A stretch of DNA of 32,390 nt from Alphaproteobacteria bacterium (lineage in GTDB: Bacteria; Pseudomonadota; Alphaproteobacteria; Rickettsiales; SXRF01). Of this stretch, positions 31,612-32,390 are shown piece after piece. Numbering within the stretch: position 1 is the stretch's first letter; each line of letters starts with the position of its first letter. The notes below the pieces were generated by a model. That model searched no databases, was not told where the DNA came from, and worked only from the letters and a program-made list of their open reading frames with translations. A program made the position numbers and the translations under genes. The DNA lies in assembly GCA_025360605.1 (NCBI GenBank), contig JANYBV010000005.1, positions 1 to 32,390 of the forward strand. The letters run 5' to 3'.

Positions 31612-32390
31612 TTAGAGTTTGTTTGATACTGGCCCATATCCAACCGCCGCTCTTTTTTCATCCTGTGTCAGGAAGCTGGCATGTTCAACACGGTCCCATA
31701 TTGCCTGATTACGGATGGCAAGCGCGGAAATGCCGTCAATATCCGGAGCCAGTTCCAGCGGCGCACCAAACATGGGTATCAGCCAGTTGTTGAGCGCATC
31801 CGTCGTCGCGCACACCATAGGAACCACGGTTTGTTCCCACAGCGCAAGGCGCGCTTCCTGTAAATTGGAATAGGTATTATCCCCCGGAATGCCCAGTAAT
31901 TGCGGCGGCACACCGAATGCCAGCGCAATGTCACGCGCGGAGGAATTTTTTGCCTCGACAAAATCCATGTCTTTGGGCGTGAGGCTCATTTCTTTCCAGT
32001 CCAGACCACCTTCTAATAATAGCGGCCTGCCTGCATTCGCCGAACCGGAAAACTGCTCGTCCATCTGCAATTTGACGCGGTTATATTGATCATCCGACAA
32101 CGTCCCACCGTTCGTGCCATCCACGCGCACCACCAACGCACCGCTGGGTCTTGCTCCATTTTGCAACAGCGCCTGATTCCATGCGCCGGACTGGTTGTGC
32201 TGGTCAATGCTATAGGCCGCCGCCTCAATGGGGGATAACCCATACCAGTCATTCAGCGGATGAAAGTTTTTCAGGTGTAGCACGCGTGAACGTCCCGTCA
32301 TCCTGTCCACCGGAAAATCCGTAACCGTGGTATTGACGGTATAGCGGTATCCCGCAGGCAGAGTGCCTTTCCCAGCAATGACCGCCATAC
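31612..32390 (-). CDS. Phage portal protein, HK97 family, partial (RcGTA gp3)
   Basis: The frame is open to the right edge, so the visible 258 or so residues are the C-terminal two thirds of a protein of about 390. Portal features include DRMTGRSRVLHLKNFHPLN, then GLSPIEAAAYSID, RDIALAFGVPPQLLGIPGDNTYSNLQEA and the C-terminal part FLTQDEKRAAVGYGPV. It forms the DNA entry ring of the head. The terminase gene is expected upstream, beyond the window. Confidence 0.93.
   Translation of the reverse strand, partial: MAVIAGKGTLPAGYRYTVNTTVTDFPVDRMTGRSRVLHLKNFHPLNDWYGLSPIEAAAYSIDQHNQSGAWNQALLQNGARPSGALVVRVDGTNGGTLSDDQYNRVKLQMDEQFSGSANAGRPLLLEGGLDWKEMSLTPKDMDFVEAKNSSARDIALAFGVPPQLLGIPGDNTYSNLQEARLALWEQTVVPMVCATTDALNNWLIPMFGAPLELAPDIDGISALAIRNQAIWDRVEHASFLTQDEKRAAVGYGPVSNKL

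Noticed and set aside
1-32390. tRNA genes, CRISPR arrays, insertion sequences or an integrase/att pair
   Set aside because: No cloverleaf, regular spaced repeats, transposase or integrase signature was seen on either strand.

Overview
The window looks like chromosome of an alphaproteobacterium that carries a tailed-phage or gene-transfer-agent (GTA)-like structural cluster. The genus cannot be told from sequence alone. The evidence is the tail and baseplate set: TP901-1-type major tail protein, GTA gp10-type chaperone, DUF2460, DUF2163 with four Cys, NlpC/P60 peptidase, and a 1,227-residue TIM-barrel tail-tip protein. This is the gene content and order of Rhodobacter capsulatus GTA (RcGTA) and related alphaproteobacterial prophages. 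No integrase, repressor, replication gene or terminase is visible; a terminase would be expected beyond the right edge.

Layout, in the direction of transcription (mostly minus strand, right to left). Head module: portal (cut by the right edge), then an inserted cytochrome b561 + YceI pair with its own terminator, prohead protease, major capsid protein and a virion-type protein, closed by a hairpin near 27976-28006. Two accessory genes follow (27790-26451). Next comes a compact connector/tail module, 26416-24127: small conserved protein, connector, head closure, DUF3168, major tail protein, chaperone, with ATGA overlaps. From 24120 to 13414, where the tape-measure gene normally lies, there is about 10.7 kb of unusual genes. 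On the plus strand these are a membrane-anchored lectin-like protein, a Pro/Ala-rich two-TM protein and a PstS-like binding protein. On the minus strand are five unfamiliar proteins. The baseplate module follows (13339-6841), interrupted by a DUF2335 membrane-protein pair. Then come a plus-strand PH/SHOCT protein, DUF2793, a TM/coiled-coil protein and a lysozyme (6844-4854). The left end has three more accessory genes (4657-1041), the last fusing a YdcF-like and a DdrB-type ParB-like domain, and then an MFS transporter cut by the left edge.

The most interesting signal is the accessory set. Several large unfamiliar proteins (3371-4657, 14697-16067, 17402-18613, 18704-21664) share a small Gly/Trp element (VGWG or a variant), and three of them also share a DG[RK][MF][ND] module, so they look like diverged paralogues. 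The promoters of several accessory genes share a TGTCAC-type element, including an exact 12-base match, spaced about 40, 50 or 60 bases from the -10. Structural phage genes do not obviously carry it. This suggests a co-regulated cargo regulon embedded in a GTA-like cluster, and no recognisable tape measure is seen. All similarities were judged by eye; no database or alignment was run.
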